Shown piece after piece: positions 33,643 to 41,339 of a DNA stretch of 50,951 nt; position 1 is the first letter of the stretch, and every line of letters begins with the position of its first letter. The DNA comes from Prevotella sp. GTDB lineage: Bacteria; Bacteroidota; Bacteroidia; Bacteroidales; Bacteroidaceae. A program made the translations under genes and the position numbers. The stretch lies in contig JAFQQY010000018.1 in NCBI GenBank assembly GCA_017410365.1, positions 1 through 50,951 on the forward strand. Direction: 5' to 3'. The notes below the pieces were generated by a model. It was not told where the DNA came from. It did not search any database and saw only the letters and a program-made list of their open reading frames with translations.

Positions 33643-34488
33643 ATGAAACTAAAAAATATATTGGTAGCAGCATTGTGCCTCTTTGCAACCATGGCAAATG
33701 CTCAGGAAGAACTGGTAATAATCAGTACAAACGACACTCACAGCACTATAGTGCCTCTTAGTAGCAATCTTGAGGATACACTCAAGGCTGGGCGTGGCGG
33801 ATATATACGAAGAATAGCATTGCTGGAAGAACAGCGCAGCCAGCACCCTGATTTGTTGCTGTTTGATAGTGGCGATTTCTCGCAAGGGTCGCCTTACTAT
33901 ACGCTGTTCAAAGGTGAGGTCGAGATGAAACTTATGAACATGATGAAATATGATGCCGTAGGCATTGGCAACCATGAGTTCGACTTCGGTCTCGACAATA
34001 TAGCAAGACTTGTCAAAATGTCTGATTTTCCATGGGTATGTGCCAATTTAGACTTCACAGGCACTGTGCTTGAGGGGCTTGTCCAACCTTATACAGTTAT
34101 AGAAAGAGGTGATGTAAAGATTGGCGTTTTCGGTTTGACGCCGCAGCTTGAAGGCTTGGTGGCTGCCGAGAATATTGGTGGAGTGGTTTACAACGATCCC
34201 ATAGAGAGCGCAATAAATGTGGTTGGCCAGCTCAGGGAAACAGAACGTTGTGATGTTGTCGTGTGCCTTTCTCACTTAGGTTGGGATATGGCCCCCATGG
34301 TTGACGACAGCACGCTTGTGGCTAAAACTACAGGTATAGACATAGTGCTAGGTGCCCATTCGCATGACTATTTCATAGATTTGCAATATGTCAAGAATGC
34401 CGAGGGCAAGGAAGTGCCGGTAGACCAAAACGGCAAGCATGGCATTTATATAGGCAAGACAACGCTTGCTATTCAAAATAGAAAGTAA
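33643..34488 (+). CDS. Secreted metallophosphatase (5'-nucleotidase catalytic domain)
   Basis: A 281-aa calcineurin-like phosphoesterase. Signal peptide about 1-20 (FATMANA-Q). Metal-binding motifs are present in order: STNDTHS near 30, DSGDFSQGSPYYT near 80, GIGNHEFDFG near 110, a histidine in CLSHLGWD near 205, and GAHSHDYF near 235. It should hydrolyse nucleotides or related phosphoesters in the periplasm or at the surface, with the upstream lipoprotein supplying the substrate-binding domain. The two are translationally adjacent (1 nt). Its last 20 bp overlap the 3' end of the convergent PorT-like gene. Confidence 0.9.
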   Translation: MKLKNILVAALCLFATMANAQEELVIISTNDTHSTIVPLSSNLEDTLKAGRGGYIRRIALLEEQRSQHPDLLLFDSGDFSQGSPYYTLFKGEVEMKLMNMMKYDAVGIGNHEFDFGLDNIARLVKMSDFPWVCANLDFTGTVLEGLVQPYTVIERGDVKIGVFGLTPQLEGLVAAENIGGVVYNDPIESAINVVGQLRETERCDVVVCLSHLGWDMAPMVDDSTLVAKTTGIDIVLGAHSHDYFIDLQYVKNAEGKEVPVDQNGKHGIYIGKTTLAIQNRK

Positions 34489-35212
34489 GCACAATCATTT
34501 TGCTGTGGCCCGCACGCACCGAATTGGCATAAGCGCGCATATTCACATCCTTCAGTTCGTTGGCATGGTTCTTGTCGAGCGCGTCAGCCAGGCTATAGCA
34601 GAATTTCAATTCAGGAATAAGTTTGAAGAAAGGCAGATAGAAGTCGCATCCGATGCCAAGCTCTACGAAAGTGTCGTAGCGCTTCAGTCGGATGTAGTCT
34701 TCAGCCTTTCCCGTTAGGTTAATCATTGGATTTATTCCTGCCATTATATATGGGCGGTAGTTGTTGAATCGCTGTGCGCAGAATTTGATGTCTAGCGGTA
34801 TTGATATATAAGTGTTCTTCAAGTCCTGTGTCACGGTGTACGGATTGCCGTTCTCGTCGGGCATGGTCAGATTGCGGAATGTCAGGTGCTTTGCTCCGAA
34901 GTGCATAGTAGGAGTAAGGCGCGCAGTCAGATGGTCGTTCAATCTGAGCTCAGCAAGCACACCGACGCTGAATCCCGGATTCCACTTGTCTGCATCGCAC
35001 ATTATTGTCTGCACACTTTCTGTGCCGTCTTCTGCAATTATAGTTTGCGGGCCAACGTTCTCAAACTCAATGTCCTGCATGTTCATGCCCACAAGGATTC
35101 CGAAATGCAGCGGGCGCAAGTCTATATATGGCTTGTTCTGCACTGTACGCTCCTGAGCCAAAGCAGCCATGCTGACGGCTGATAATATAATAGCGAATAA
35201 TAGATTCTTCAT
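34469..35212 (-). CDS. porT: PorT-like outer-membrane beta-barrel protein
   Basis: A 247-aa outer-membrane barrel candidate. Signal peptide about 1-19 (SMAALA-Q), then alternating amphipathic strands. The early motif YIDLRPLHFGILVGMNMQD resembles PorT/SprT, a component needed for type IX secretion and gliding in Bacteroidota; length fits PorT (about 245). The C-terminus ends in an aromatic strand (MIVLTFYFE). The gene symbol is moderately sure, since general PorT-family barrels look similar. A T9SS role would fit the sorting-like tails of the secreted proteins at 21257-28229. Confidence 0.75.
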   Translation of the reverse strand: MKNLLFAIILSAVSMAALAQERTVQNKPYIDLRPLHFGILVGMNMQDIEFENVGPQTIIAEDGTESVQTIMCDADKWNPGFSVGVLAELRLNDHLTARLTPTMHFGAKHLTFRNLTMPDENGNPYTVTQDLKNTYISIPLDIKFCAQRFNNYRPYIMAGINPMINLTGKAEDYIRLKRYDTFVELGIGCDFYLPFFKLIPELKFCYSLADALDKNHANELKDVNMRAYANSVRAGHSKMIVLTFYFE

Positions 35213-35325
35213 ACTTATATTAATAACGTGAAATTCATTTGGTTATTATATTTTAGATTATTTCGACTCTGTATAAATAGGCAAAATAAACCATCCATTT
35301 ATAGGTATAAGTCAAAAATAATTAG

Positions 35326-35333
35326 TACATTTG
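35326..35333 (+). promoter_or_regulatory. Candidate -7 element (TACATTTG) of the ferredoxin gene
   Basis: TACATTTGC matches TAnnTTTG and lies 44 bp before the ferredoxin ATG. The -33 box is weak. Confidence 0.55.
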
Positions 35334-35377
35334 CATACTAATTTTTTGGTATTAATTTAAATTTAAAACTTTTTATT

Positions 35378-35545
35378 ATGGCTTACGTTATTACAGACGG
35401 TTGTATCGCTTGCGGTACATGTATCGATGAGTGTCCAGTAGGCGCTATCTCTGAGGGTGATATTTATTCAATTAATGCAGATGCTTGCACAGACTGCGGT
35501 ACTTGCGCAGGTGTATGTCCTTCAGAGGCTATCATCGAGGGTTAA
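35378..35545 (+). CDS. 2x[4Fe-4S] ferredoxin
   Basis: A 55-aa clostridial-type ferredoxin, cytoplasmic electron carrier. It has two cysteine clusters, CIACGTCIDECPVGAI and CTDCGTCAGVCPSEAI, each of the CxxCxxC...CP type, so two [4Fe-4S] centres are expected. The mature length is typical. It would serve anaerobic oxidoreductases such as pyruvate:ferredoxin oxidoreductase. It stands alone between its own promoter element and a terminator. Confidence 0.95.
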   Translation: MAYVITDGCIACGTCIDECPVGAISEGDIYSINADACTDCGTCAGVCPSEAIIEG

Positions 35546-35568
35546 TTGTTTCTTATAAAAGAAATACG

Positions 35569-35611
35569 GGGAGTGTGTCATTCATTTGGCACACTCCTTT
35601 CGTTTTGTTTC
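35569..35611 (+). terminator. Intrinsic terminator of the ferredoxin gene
   Basis: Stem GGAGTGTG (35570-35577) with CACACTCC (35590-35597), then TTTCGTTTTGTTT. It lies 24 bp past the stop codon. Confidence 0.85.
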
Positions 35612-35670
35612 GTGCAAGCCTATTATTTGGAAAAAATAAAATCTAATTGCTACTCCAGAGGCAAGCCTTA

Positions 35671-38085
35671 CTAACCTTTTGCAATCTCATTTGCCGGACA
35701 AGTGTGAGCCACTTGCAAGATGCGCCATAATACGGTGAGCACCACCAGTAAGGCTATGCCAAAGAATATGCCTGCCCAGAAAAGGAAGCCTAAATCAATG
35801 AACACGCTGTAACTCTTTTTGAGAATGGATAGTATCAGGCCTACCAGTGGGAAGGCAAGGGCTGCAGGAATTACCAACAGATAGAAATACCTGCGACCGA
35901 ATAGCCATAGGATGTTCTTGAAACGAGCACCGTGAACCTTGCGAAGAGCCACTTCGCGACGGCGGCGTTCTGTATCGAGGGTAATGGCAGAATAGACCCC
36001 CAACAGTGTGATGGCAAGACTTACCAATGCGAAGAAAAGTATGATGTCCTGCAGAGCTACTTCAGGTCCTTGGTCTTTCTCAATGTCATCCATCATCGTG
36101 TTTATCTCCGGCTCAATGCTGGCTGCAAACACTTTACTTAACTCCTCTATAGCATATTCGCGAACAGCCTCCACCTGACCAGGATGGCACTTCAGGTAGA
36201 TGTGGCCAATGTATGGGTCGGTAGCCCACTCACGTTCACACATATATAGCCATCCATACTTGTTATGACTAATCCATCCCTTGGTGCCAACTGTTCTAGG
36301 TGTGCTGCGCACGATGGCTGTCACGGTGTAAGGTTTTCCGCTGTACGGTTCGTAGAACACACGGCCTAAGATGTCCTCGTCAAAGAGGGCGGCAAAGTCA
36401 GTGTCGGCAGCAATCTGTCCCTGTGTCTTTGGAAGCACACCGCTCACTACCTCGAGATTCATGAAACTGAAATAGTTTGTGGGGAAGTTGTCTATAAGCA
36501 CATCAATCTTCGTGTCCATATTGCCCCGTTCTGTCAGTATTCCGTCGCCGGAGATGCTTCTTAACATTTCCCCGTCGGCAGTCATCACATCCTTCACGCC
36601 GGCATGTTCCTTCAGACGTTTCACCAGCACCATCTTCTCATCTGGGCGCATCAGTGTTTTCTTGCTGTTTATAGGAATAGAGAGAATTTGCTCTTTCTCT
36701 GTTCGCGACAAGGAACCGAGCACCGTACTTGTTGAAAGACGTGCCTGCAGGTAGAATGCCACAGTGAGACTTACGAAAATCCAACAGATGAAGAACTGCA
36801 AACCCATCATCAGGTTGCGCCCCACATGGCGGCGGATGCGCGGTGCATTGCTCATTCCCGTCATGCCCTGCTGTATGCGAATGCGCTGGATAAAGATGCT
36901 CACCCCTAAGCAAATGGCGGCGCAGAGAATCAGCAGCCAACCGATGTATTCTGCCGTCTGCCACCACATAAGCGTTGTGTCAATACGCAAGAAATCGGCA
37001 AACATTGCTGGCATCTCAATGAGAGGAATCAATGCCTTTGTGGCGTAGGCGCAGACTAAGGCAGTGGCTGCAAGCAACAGGAATGTCTGAGTGAAAAGCA
37101 GACCAAAGAGATTGCGCAGGCGACATCCGAACATACGGCGAAGACTGTATTCGTGAGTTCGATTCACCATGCTTCCTACCAAGAAGTGAAGGAAGTTGAG
37201 CAAACCCACCGAAAGAATAAGCACGGCAAAAGTGGTGAGGATAGTGGTGAGTATGGAGATGTTGTCGGCTGCTTGTTCTCCCATACGTGTAGCCACGATG
37301 GTTTCGTCAGTCCGTTCTTGCCCTACAATATGCGTAATACGTTGTTGGACGCTGTTTGTCAACTCACGGTTCACGTCCTCCAGCTCCACGCCATCGGGCA
37401 TCAGTCCGTAGATGTAGGCATGCCAGTTGTAACCATACTCCATGTTGCGAGGACTATTCTCGTCGTTCAGTTTCAGCATGTCGATACCTATTTCAAAGAA
37501 ACTGATGTTCTGCGGCATGTCTGCCATTACGGCACGCACGGTATAAACGGTTTTGTAACGCCCTGATGTGTAGATGGACCGTCCCACGGCATCGGCAGCC
37601 GAACCGAACAGCTTTTGAGCTTTCGATTCACTGAGCACGATGGAGTTGGGCATGCTGGATGCTTGTTTCCAACTGCCCGCTACCACCTTCACACCGAACA
37701 CTCGGTCAAAAGTTCCGTCGGTCTCTACTCCTTTCAGGTCAACAGGCACCTGCTTCCCCGATTTCTCATCCACATAGTGGTGGTCAATCTGTGCAATGCT
37801 TACCACCATGCATCGGTTTTCCAATGTATTCATCGGCGCCTCCGTTATCAGCTTGCCTTCCAAAGGAGAAAATAAATAAAGTTCACCATTGGGTCGCTGA
37901 TAGACAATCTCCGCTATTCGGTCGTAATTCTCAAAATGTTTGTCTGTGCCAATGATGTAGCGGCAGAAGTGCATGCACAGGCTGAAGCATAGCAGGCTGG
38001 CCGACAGACCGAGCACGCTTATTATGTTTTGTGAAAGGTATTTGTGTATGTTTCGCCAAGCGACTGTTAAATTGTGTTGTAACAT
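35671..38085 (-). CDS. Two-FtsX-domain ABC permease (copy A)
   Basis: An 804-aa ABC3-type permease with about eight membrane helices: one near 20-40, three near 280-400, one near 430, and three near 685-795, with two MacB-like periplasmic domains between. Both FtsX coupling motifs are seen: HEYSLRRMFGCRLRN in the first half and RRREVALRKVHGARFKN in the second. It ends in the pattern CPANEIAKG. It is the last gene of a minus-strand locus with four more such permeases, a TolC and an HlyD adaptor, and would need a separate ATPase. Confidence 0.9.
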   Translation of the reverse strand: MLQHNLTVAWRNIHKYLSQNIISVLGLSASLLCFSLCMHFCRYIIGTDKHFENYDRIAEIVYQRPNGELYLFSPLEGKLITEAPMNTLENRCMVVSIAQIDHHYVDEKSGKQVPVDLKGVETDGTFDRVFGVKVVAGSWKQASSMPNSIVLSESKAQKLFGSAADAVGRSIYTSGRYKTVYTVRAVMADMPQNISFFEIGIDMLKLNDENSPRNMEYGYNWHAYIYGLMPDGVELEDVNRELTNSVQQRITHIVGQERTDETIVATRMGEQAADNISILTTILTTFAVLILSVGLLNFLHFLVGSMVNRTHEYSLRRMFGCRLRNLFGLLFTQTFLLLAATALVCAYATKALIPLIEMPAMFADFLRIDTTLMWWQTAEYIGWLLILCAAICLGVSIFIQRIRIQQGMTGMSNAPRIRRHVGRNLMMGLQFFICWIFVSLTVAFYLQARLSTSTVLGSLSRTEKEQILSIPINSKKTLMRPDEKMVLVKRLKEHAGVKDVMTADGEMLRSISGDGILTERGNMDTKIDVLIDNFPTNYFSFMNLEVVSGVLPKTQGQIAADTDFAALFDEDILGRVFYEPYSGKPYTVTAIVRSTPRTVGTKGWISHNKYGWLYMCEREWATDPYIGHIYLKCHPGQVEAVREYAIEELSKVFAASIEPEINTMMDDIEKDQGPEVALQDIILFFALVSLAITLLGVYSAITLDTERRRREVALRKVHGARFKNILWLFGRRYFYLLVIPAALAFPLVGLILSILKKSYSVFIDLGFLFWAGIFFGIALLVVLTVLWRILQVAHTCPANEIAKG

Positions 38086-38183
38086 AAGATTTATTTTCTT
38101 TAGAAGTTGGTTTCTTTTTTAGGAGTGGAGACGGCCTCACCCCTGAATTAGAAATTTTGAATTTTGAAGTATGAATGCAAGCA

Positions 38184-38216
38184 AACCCTCATCCCTAAAC
38201 TCTCATCTCTCATCCA
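38184..38216. repeat. GGATGAR heptamers at the HlyD 3' end
   Basis: In minus-strand sense, TTGGATGAGAGATGAGAG followed by GGATGAGGG forms a run of the heptamer seen at 17326-17353. The first units supply the last codons (LDER) and stop of the HlyD gene. A close copy is at about 48888-48920. Confidence 0.75.
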
Positions 38217-39477
38217 AAGAGATTCCTCCTTCCAGTACCAGCACCTCTGCATCTCCAAACTGGTCGTAACCGGTGGTGATGACACGGTCGCCGGGTTTCA
38301 GTCCTGCTGTCACTTCATACTGTTGCGGGTTCTGTCTGCCTATGGTGATGGCGGTGCGGAAAGCACGGTCGCCAGCCTCGTTCACCTTATATATCCATTG
38401 TCCGCCCGTGGCCTGGTAGAAGTTGCCGCGCGGTATCACCACCGCCTCTTCTGGTTGCCCCAACTCAATTTGCACGCGGTAGCTCTTGCCCACACGAACA
38501 TTGTCAGGCATCTTGTCGGCAAAGACCAGATCGACATCGAAACTGCGTTCTTTCACCTCGGGCACCACCTTGGTAATCTTCAGCGGGAAACGCTTGCCCT
38601 GATAGATGATGGTTGCAGGCAGACCGTTAGTGACACGGTCGATATAGTATTCGCTAAGCGAAGTGTGAATCTTGTATTGGTCAAGCACTTTTATCTCGCC
38701 AATGCGACTGTTCCCGCCCACCTGCTGACCTGGTGTGGCTTGAAGGTAACTTAGTTGTCCGCTGATGGGAGCACGTACCACTAAATCGTTTTGGCGCTCC
38801 ATCTCACGGTCGAACTTCTTTCGCTCACGTTCACGGTCAGCCTGCAGCATCTGACGGCTCAGGGCACTGGCCACAGAGTCGTGTTTAAGACTCTCCATCT
38901 GTAGGGCGGCTGTCTGGGTCTTGAAGTTGTATTCCTCCTCCACCACTTCCAGTTCCGCCTTGCTCTTGATGCCCATGGCATACTCCTCCTTTGCCAGTTC
39001 GTAGTTCTTCTTCAACCGCTTCTGTTCGTAGCGGGCTTGCAGAATCTGTTGGCGCAGGTTCAGCGTCTGTTTCTCCATGTTTATTTCTTGGTTGCGGTAG
39101 CTCACCAACTGCTTCTCATACTCATCACGCCTGTCGTTGATAGAGCGGGTCAGTTCGGGGTTCACCAAAGTCAATATGGTATCGCCCTTTTGCAGTAAGG
39201 CACCCTCTTCAGCCACGATGCGTTCCACGCTGCCGCCCTCTTTAGTGTTCACTTGGATGGTGAGGATAGGTTGCACCAGTCCCTCCACATCCACGTATTC
39301 CATGAAGCGGTTTGTCTCAACGTCGGCTATTTGAATGCTGTCTGTGTCGATGCGTTGCTTTCGTGGTCCCATGGATAGGAACACGACATAAATCATAAAA
39401 GCCATAAAGGCAGCCCCAGCCATCAGGTAGTACTTGTAGCGTATGTACCACGGTCGTTTTTTTAGTTGAATGTCCAT
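38203..39477 (-). CDS. HlyD-type periplasmic adaptor
   Basis: A 424-aa membrane-fusion protein. One N-terminal anchor (about 14-34, YYLMAGAAFMAFMIYVVFLS) is followed by a lipoyl half near 75-105 (EGALLQKGDTILTL), a long coiled-coil hairpin (about 110-230), the second lipoyl half (VVRAPISGQLSYLQATPGQQV) and barrel domains. It should connect the permeases to the TolC upstream. The C-terminal residues LDER are encoded by spacer-like heptamer repeats, so the true ancestral end may differ. Co-oriented with TolC after a repeat-rich 253-bp spacer. Confidence 0.92.
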   Translation of the reverse strand: MDIQLKKRPWYIRYKYYLMAGAAFMAFMIYVVFLSMGPRKQRIDTDSIQIADVETNRFMEYVDVEGLVQPILTIQVNTKEGGSVERIVAEEGALLQKGDTILTLVNPELTRSINDRRDEYEKQLVSYRNQEINMEKQTLNLRQQILQARYEQKRLKKNYELAKEEYAMGIKSKAELEVVEEEYNFKTQTAALQMESLKHDSVASALSRQMLQADRERERKKFDREMERQNDLVVRAPISGQLSYLQATPGQQVGGNSRIGEIKVLDQYKIHTSLSEYYIDRVTNGLPATIIYQGKRFPLKITKVVPEVKERSFDVDLVFADKMPDNVRVGKSYRVQIELGQPEEAVVIPRGNFYQATGGQWIYKVNEAGDRAFRTAITIGRQNPQQYEVTAGLKPGDRVITTGYDQFGDAEVLVLEGGISLDER

Positions 39478-39518
39478 ATTTTTTTGTTTATTGTTTATTT
39501 TAGGGGTAAAGGAGTATC

Positions 39519-39720
39519 TTTGTTCGGGAGTTCGGGAGTTCAGGAGTTCAGGAGTTCAGACAATACTATCAGGAGTGTAGGAGTGGAAGGAGTGTAGGAG
39601 TGCAGACGTATGCTTTCTTTTTAAGGAGTGTAGGAGTAAAGGAGTGACGCTTCGCTTAGGAGTGCAGACGTATGCTTTTGTAACAAACTTTAATCCTTAA
39701 TCTTTCATCCTTAATCCACG
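39519..39720. repeat. Composite spacer repeat (octamers, GGAGTG units, TTAATCC heptamers)
   Basis: Four octamers at 39525-39556 (CGGGAGTT twice, CAGGAGTT twice) are followed by AGGAGTGTAGGAGTGG-type units, two GCAGACGTATGCTTT motifs (39602 and 39664) and TTAATCC heptamers ending in CCACGGGG. The spacer at 48823-49000 has the same modules in the same order, with a 32-bp exact match at 39533-39564 and 48831-48862. Confidence 0.85.
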
Positions 39721-39730
39721 GGGTGTGCCT

Positions 39731-41209
39731 CTACTTCTCCCACTCAATCTCCTTCCCCCTCTCAAAGTCATAGCCAGTGAGGCTGCGTAGAGTGTAGTAG
39801 AGACTCCAGTAGTTGCGCAGGGCGGAGATGTGGTTGCGCCGTGCTGCATCTTTTTCGCTTGTGGCGGAGTTGAGGTCGAGAATGCTGCTTTTGCCCATGA
39901 GGTAGAGACGTCTTGCCACTTCAAAGCGTCGCTCTGCGGTGATGTCGGTCTTCGCCACGATGTTCATTTTGGCAGCCTGCTGATTGAACTGGCGTACTAT
40001 GCGAAAGACATTCTCTTGGAAGTCACGCTCACTCTGATTGATGTTCAGATATGCCAGTTCGCGATTAGAACGGGCCATCTTCACCTGTCCGCGTCCTCGC
40101 CCCCAGTCGAGTATTGGCAGCGACAGTGTTACGCTTGCTGTTTGTGAGTTTATCGGGTCGCGATATGCAGACTGCACGTCAGGTCCCGTTTGTGTAAGTC
40201 CGAACTGCAGGTATATATTCGCACGCAGTCCCGCATTCGCCTTGGCGTTTGCCACATTGCGGTCGCTCTGCAGTCGGGCGCGTTTAAAATACTCTGGGTC
40301 GGGGTTATGCTCATACGCCATTGCCAAGGCCTTGTCGGCAGATACCATGAAGTGTGGCACCGAGTCGTCAGGTACGACACGTATTTCCACATTGTCCTGT
40401 AAGGCGAGAAACGAGCGCAGCGCTTGCATGTTGTCTTCCACCGCAAATTGTGCTTCTATGCGGTTTGTCTCTTCGCTCAGTTTGTTTATTTCCAGTTGCA
40501 GCATCTCGTTTTCTGTAATGGTGCCAATGCCGTAGCGTCCCTTAGCATAGCGATAGAGAGTATCGGCAGAGGCGTAGTTGAAGTTGGCAATCTCTGCATT
40601 AACCTGTGCCGCAGCCAGATTGAAGAAATAGCTGCATGCGTTCGACGCCACCAGTTCCATCGTTTCGTTGTAGCGTTTGCAGGCTTCACGATAAGCAATC
40701 GGTTCGATGCGGCGGTCCCACTTGAGCGAGTTCAGTCCGAAGAGCGACTGGCTATATCCTATATATATGGGGCGTGAGCTGTAAGACGTCTCTCTGTCTT
40801 GTCCTTCGCGGAAGAAGTCAGAGCGGTCCAGCGACGAAGTGATAGAAAAAGTTCCGCCCGTCAGTGCAATATTTTGCTGTATGCTCAGGTTTAGGTCGGT
40901 GGAAAGACTGTTCTGTTCCAGATACTTGAAAGTTCCGTCGGGCTGCGTAATCTTATTGATGCTCCGAGCATAACTGGGGTTGGAGGTCAGCGTTACCGAT
41001 GGCAGATAGTTGGCCTTGTAGAACCTGTAGATCCACTCTGCCGATTCTCGGTTTAGTCGTGCGCTTACAGCACTTGGCGACTTCTCCTGTGCCATGCGTA
41101 TCACCTGTTCTAATGTCAGTGTATGCACTTGCTTTTCCTGTGCGCTTGCTGGCAGGCTCAAAGCAAGGATAATGCTTAATGCGTAATGCTTAATGCTTAA
41201 TGTTTTCAC
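39731..41209 (-). CDS. TolC family outer-membrane efflux channel
   Basis: A 492-aa outer-membrane factor. Signal peptide about 1-23 (cleavage near PASA-Q), then two OEP domains; long Q/A/E-rich helices and strand segments such as LNLSIQQNIALTGGTF and SVTLSLPILDWGRGRG. It should form the trimeric exit duct for the HlyD adaptor and permeases here. Start: a GTG at 41209 is the only plausible start giving a complete signal peptide. Its first codons (KTLSIKHYALSII) are written by five heptamers of the spacer-repeat type at 41171-41205. Confidence 0.92.
   Translation of the reverse strand: MKTLSIKHYALSIILALSLPASAQEKQVHTLTLEQVIRMAQEKSPSAVSARLNRESAEWIYRFYKANYLPSVTLTSNPSYARSINKITQPDGTFKYLEQNSLSTDLNLSIQQNIALTGGTFSITSSLDRSDFFREGQDRETSYSSRPIYIGYSQSLFGLNSLKWDRRIEPIAYREACKRYNETMELVASNACSYFFNLAAAQVNAEIANFNYASADTLYRYAKGRYGIGTITENEMLQLEINKLSEETNRIEAQFAVEDNMQALRSFLALQDNVEIRVVPDDSVPHFMVSADKALAMAYEHNPDPEYFKRARLQSDRNVANAKANAGLRANIYLQFGLTQTGPDVQSAYRDPINSQTASVTLSLPILDWGRGRGQVKMARSNRELAYLNINQSERDFQENVFRIVRQFNQQAAKMNIVAKTDITAERRFEVARRLYLMGKSSILDLNSATSEKDAARRNHISALRNYWSLYYTLRSLTGYDFERGKEIEWEK
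41171..41205. repeat. Heptamer array inside the TolC signal-peptide codons
   Basis: Five contiguous 7-bp units in plus sense: AATGCTT, AATGCGT, AATGCTT, AATGCTT, AATGTTT. Read on the coding strand they give ATTAAGC-type units and encode LSIKHYALSII. Similar GCATTAAG words lie in spacers near 5170 and 18675. Confidence 0.85.
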
Positions 41210-41290
41210 GTGTTGATGAACTTTAGCGAATTATTTTTTAATTCATTATTGGGAGTTAAACCGCATGCTTGTCACGCAAATGGCTTTTAA

Positions 41291-41334
41291 CTTCTCAGCG
41301 AAGCGATAACTTCTTTAACTTCCTTAACTTCTGA
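41291..41334. repeat. TTAACTTC units and an inverted GAAGTTATCGCTTCGCT element
   Basis: 41291-41318 is the reverse complement, with two small changes, of 46262-46290 (GAAGTTATCGCTTCGCT, then RAGAAG). It is followed by TTTAACTTCC and TTAACTTC units up to 7 bp before the stop codon of the next gene. Confidence 0.7.
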
Positions 41335-41339
41335 CTATC

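Noticed and set aside
39519-39720. Possible CRISPR array from regular repeats
   Set aside because: Units are 7-8 bp, contiguous and without unique spacers; no cas genes are present.
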